A stretch of 7,157 nt of DNA from an uncultured Clostridia bacterium (GTDB taxonomy: Bacteria > Bacillota > Clostridia > Christensenellales > UBA1242). The first letter of the stretch is position 1. Every line of letters starts with the position of its first letter. The stretch spans positions 1 to 7,157 of the forward strand of contig CANBAX010000045.1 of the NCBI GenBank assembly GCA_947366645.1. The letters run 5' to 3'. The notes beneath the pieces were generated by a model. That model was given only the letters and a program-made list of their open reading frames with translations. It ran no database searches and was not told the origin of the DNA. The translations under genes were made by a program, and so were the position numbers. Of the stretch, positions 5,982 through 7,157 are shown one piece after another.

Positions 5982-6045
5982 TTAGGAGAATTAATAAGGT
6001 AACAACTGATGTTAATCGCTAATCAAGTGGCATCTCGCAACTTAT

Positions 6046-6121
6046 GCTGATATGGCTCAGTCGGTAGAGCGTCACCTTGGTAAGGTGGAGGTCACGGGTT
6101 CGATTCCCGTTATCAGCTCCA
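6046..6121 (+). tRNA. tRNA-Thr (anticodon GGT)
   Basis: This 76-nt cloverleaf carries an encoded CCA. The acceptor stem pairs GCTGATA with TATCAGC, with discriminator T. The D-arm contains GGCTCAGTCGGTAGAGC. The anticodon stem is TCACC/GGTGG with loop TTGGTAA, which places GGT at the anticodon (reads ACC and ACT). The T-arm is ACGGG-TTCGATT-CCCGT. It stands alone, with no other tRNA nearby, behind its own promoter. Confidence 0.96.
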
Positions 6122-6164
6122 AATATACTGTAAAGAAAGTCTTTTTTGAGAAGGGCTTTGGTAT

Positions 6165-6176
6165 ACTGTATACAGT
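6165..6176. repeat. 12-bp perfect palindrome, candidate operator
   Basis: ACTGTATACAGT is its own reverse complement. The related sequence TATACTGTA occurs at both 6124-6132 and 6162-6170. The TGTATACA core resembles operators used by several dimeric repressors, but no regulator for it is visible in the window. Confidence 0.4.
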
Positions 6177-6216
6177 GGTTTTGATAGATTTTTACACTAC
6201 ATACAGGGTTGAAAAG

Positions 6217-6264
6217 AAAAAGACAATGAGCGATTTGGACGAAAATAGAAAAAAGTGTCTTTTT
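6217..6264 (+). terminator. Possible terminator of the tRNA-Thr transcript
   Basis: AAAAAGACA (6217-6225) and TGTCTTTTT (6256-6264) are perfect 9-nt inverted repeats. The 3' arm ends in five T. The 30-nt loop is longer than in efficient terminators, so this is a weak candidate. Confidence 0.3.
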
Positions 6265-6274
6265 GTGAAGTTGA

Positions 6275-6395
6275 GATTTTGATTTTCAGTTGATAAAATC
6301 AAAATTTTATGAAAATCAAAAATCAAACTTTTGATTTCGCGACAATAACATTTTGATTATTAGAAAGAATCAATAATAATCAAAATAAATCAAAA
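6275..6395. repeat. Array of TTTTGATT/AATCAAAA octamers forming two inverted repeats
   Basis: Seven exact copies of the octamer, in both orientations, start at 6277, 6297, 6314, 6329, 6351, 6378 and 6388. They build a long imperfect hairpin at 6275-6324 (outer arms 14 and 15 nt, inner arms ATAAAAT/ATTTTAT). They also build a 12-bp perfect inverted repeat at 6350-6361 and 6375-6386 with a 13-nt loop. The second hairpin ends 23 nt before the AGGAG of the next gene. An eighth copy is at 7121-7128, across that gene's stop codon. It could be a cluster of regulator sites, a structured 5' leader or a dispersed intergenic repeat. Confidence 0.6.
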
Positions 6396-6421
6396 AAATC
6401 AAATTATATAGGAGTAATGTT

Positions 6422-7126
6422 GTGCAAAGAAAACCTATTATTGGGATTGTTTCAAAACATATTGAAGTAGAAAATAAGAGACAAGATGCTTTAATAAGAG
6501 ATGAAGTAAAAAATGCTGTTTTTGATAATGGTGGCATTGCTATTGGTATTTTATCCCCAGAAAATGAAGTAAATTTCGTTCCTAATGGAAAGGATAGTTG
6601 GCCAGATTTTCTGACGCAAGAACAAAAAGCGCAAATTATTGAACAAATAAAACTTTGTGACGGAATTATACTTCAAGGTGGAAAAGATTCAGATAAATAT
6701 GAAAGCTGGGTAGCAAAATATACTTTTGATAATGATATTCCAACTTTAGGCATTTGTGGCGGACAAAACGCTATGATTAGAGGAGTTGGTGGTACAACAA
6801 AGAAAGTAGAAAATGTTGAAAAGCACAGTCAAATGTGGATAGATGAAGTCCATCCTATTTTCATTGATAAAAATAGTAAATTTTATGACATTGTTAAATG
6901 TGAAAAAATGATAGTAAATTCAAGGCACAAAAAGACAATTGATAATCCTACATCTCTTTATAAAGTGGCGGCTGTTTGTGATGACGGATATTTCGATGTT
7001 TTGGAAGCGCCAAATAAAAAGTTTAATATTGCAGTTCGATTTCATCCTGAAACCTTATACAAAACGCATAAAGAACATAACAAAATTTTCAAGGCTTTTA
7101 TAAAAGCTTGTAAAAATGAGTTTTGA
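6422..7126 (+). CDS. Class I glutamine-amidotransferase-like hydrolase (gamma-glutamyl-GABA hydrolase / peptidase C26 type)
   Basis: The 234-residue protein has the fold signature of the family. It opens with KPIIGIV (4-10). LCDGIILQGGKDS at 78-90 matches the GG(D/K)D region, and TLGICGGQNAMIRGVGGT at 108-125 contains the nucleophile Cys112. The segment VNSRHKK is at 165-171, and AVRFHPE at 204-210 gives His208 and Glu210, completing the Cys-His-Glu triad. Members hydrolyse gamma-glutamyl amide bonds, for example in polyamine or GABA breakdown or of folate-like substrates; the actual substrate is not evident. The start is GTG (6422), 7 nt after AGGAG; an ATG 5 nt upstream is in another frame. 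The usual GVQWHPE is changed to AVRFHPE. No pathway genes lie beside it. The stop is TGA. Confidence 0.88.
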   Translation: MQRKPIIGIVSKHIEVENKRQDALIRDEVKNAVFDNGGIAIGILSPENEVNFVPNGKDSWPDFLTQEQKAQIIEQIKLCDGIILQGGKDSDKYESWVAKYTFDNDIPTLGICGGQNAMIRGVGGTTKKVENVEKHSQMWIDEVHPIFIDKNSKFYDIVKCEKMIVNSRHKKTIDNPTSLYKVAAVCDDGYFDVLEAPNKKFNIAVRFHPETLYKTHKEHNKIFKAFIKACKNEF

Positions 7127-7140
7127 TTTTCGCAAAATCA
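7124..7140 (+). other. Short hairpin after the amidotransferase gene, partly adapter
   Basis: TGATTTT, loop CGC, AAAATCA is a 7-bp inverted repeat that includes the stop codon. It may be part of a terminator or another copy of the octamer repeat. Its last base coincides with the first base of the adapter, so its true 3' continuation is unknown. Confidence 0.3.
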
Positions 7141-7157
7141 GATCGGAAGAGCACACG
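7140..7157 (+). other. Illumina TruSeq adapter remnant at the contig end
   Basis: The last 18 bases AGATCGGAAGAGCACACG are identical to the start of the standard Illumina TruSeq read-1 adapter. They are not genomic. The first A could be shared with the genome. Confidence 0.96.

Larger units (their letters stand above)
6122..6421. other. 300-bp non-coding stretch between tRNA-Thr and the amidotransferase gene
   Basis: No convincing gene lies here. It holds a 12-bp palindrome (6165-6176), a possible terminator for the tRNA transcript (6217-6264), an octamer array with two large inverted repeats (6275-6395), and the AGGAG binding site of the next gene (6410-6414). A promoter for that gene is not clear. 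The best guess is TTGATT (6331-6336) with GATTAT (6355-6360) at an 18-nt spacing, which lies inside the repeat array. Confidence 0.6.

Noticed and set aside
5964..6045. T-box riboswitch upstream of tRNA-Thr
   Set aside because: No conserved T-box sequence, specifier loop or terminator/antiterminator is visible, and the target is a tRNA and not a synthetase or amino-acid gene.
6009..6050. 13-codon frame (MLIANQVASRNLC) in the tRNA leader, preceded by AAGG
   Set aside because: The ribosome binding site is weak, the stop codon lies inside the mature tRNA, and there is no downstream biosynthetic gene to control. Chance is more likely than a leader peptide.
6052..6282. Plus-strand open frame containing MAQSVERHLGKVEVTGSIPV
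   Set aside because: It is the translation of the tRNA-Thr gene, a common annotation artefact, followed by non-coding DNA.
6275..6395. Octamer array as a CRISPR array
   Set aside because: The units are only 8 bp, occur in both orientations and have irregular spacing, with no repeat-spacer pattern and no cas genes.
6275..6395. Octamers as binding sites for the MarR protein in this window (FabT-like TTTGAT half-sites)
   Set aside because: The marR promoter's own palindrome is TTGTTG-N6-CAACAA and contains no such octamer, so nothing links the two.
7094..7107. GCTTTTATAAAAGC palindrome as a terminator
   Set aside because: It lies inside the amidotransferase coding sequence and is not followed by a T-run; it reflects Ala/Phe/Ile/Lys codons at the C-terminus.

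Overview
This AT-rich window looks like chromosomal DNA of a Firmicutes-type bacterium, probably an uncultured clostridial lineage and possibly a metagenome contig. The evidence is the gene order secG, rnr, smpB, ssrA, strong AGGAG-type ribosome binding sites, near-consensus sigma-A promoters (TTGACA/TTGAAA, 17-nt spacer, TATAAT) and a one-piece tmRNA with encoded CCA. TGA is a normal stop codon (smpB and the amidotransferase gene), so this is not a Mycoplasma-type code. I cannot place it more finely. The right end carries 18 bases of Illumina TruSeq adapter (7140-7157), so the contig end is a library artefact.

Layout. (1) 1-834, minus strand: a MarR-type repressor gene followed one base later by a DegV-family fatty-acid-binding protein gene that runs off the left edge. 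Both read from one promoter that overlaps a 28-bp imperfect palindrome, a candidate autoregulatory operator. (2) 845-2017, minus: a gene for an unrecognised membrane-anchored, very acidic coiled-coil protein, with a terminator downstream. (3) 2105-5782, minus: a translation quality-control and secretion cluster. In transcription order it holds an 85-aa two-helix membrane protein, SecG, RNase R, SmpB and tmRNA. A consensus promoter lies before the 85-aa gene and a second lies immediately before smpB. (4) 5929-6121, plus: tRNA-Thr(GGT) behind a perfect consensus promoter, with a hairpin at the predicted transcript start. (5) 6122-6421: a 300-bp non-coding stretch with a 12-bp palindrome and seven copies of an octamer (TTTTGATT/AATCAAAA) folded into two large inverted repeats. 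(6) 6422-7126, plus: a class I glutamine-amidotransferase-like hydrolase of the gamma-glutamyl-GABA hydrolase type, then the adapter.

How the genes work together. SmpB and tmRNA rescue ribosomes stalled on broken mRNAs, and RNase R degrades those mRNAs; all three are encoded together here. SecG is part of the membrane protein-export channel. The gap between the smpB stop and the tmRNA 5' end is only 11 nt, so tmRNA is probably made at least partly from the smpB promoter and cut out of a precursor. No convincing terminator follows tmRNA, so the acidic membrane protein gene may be read from the same transcript.

I found no new defence system, mobile element or CRISPR array. The main unexplained items are the smpB promoter geometry (a predicted nearly leaderless transcript), the acidic membrane protein, the SecG-like 85-aa protein and the octamer array upstream of the amidotransferase gene.
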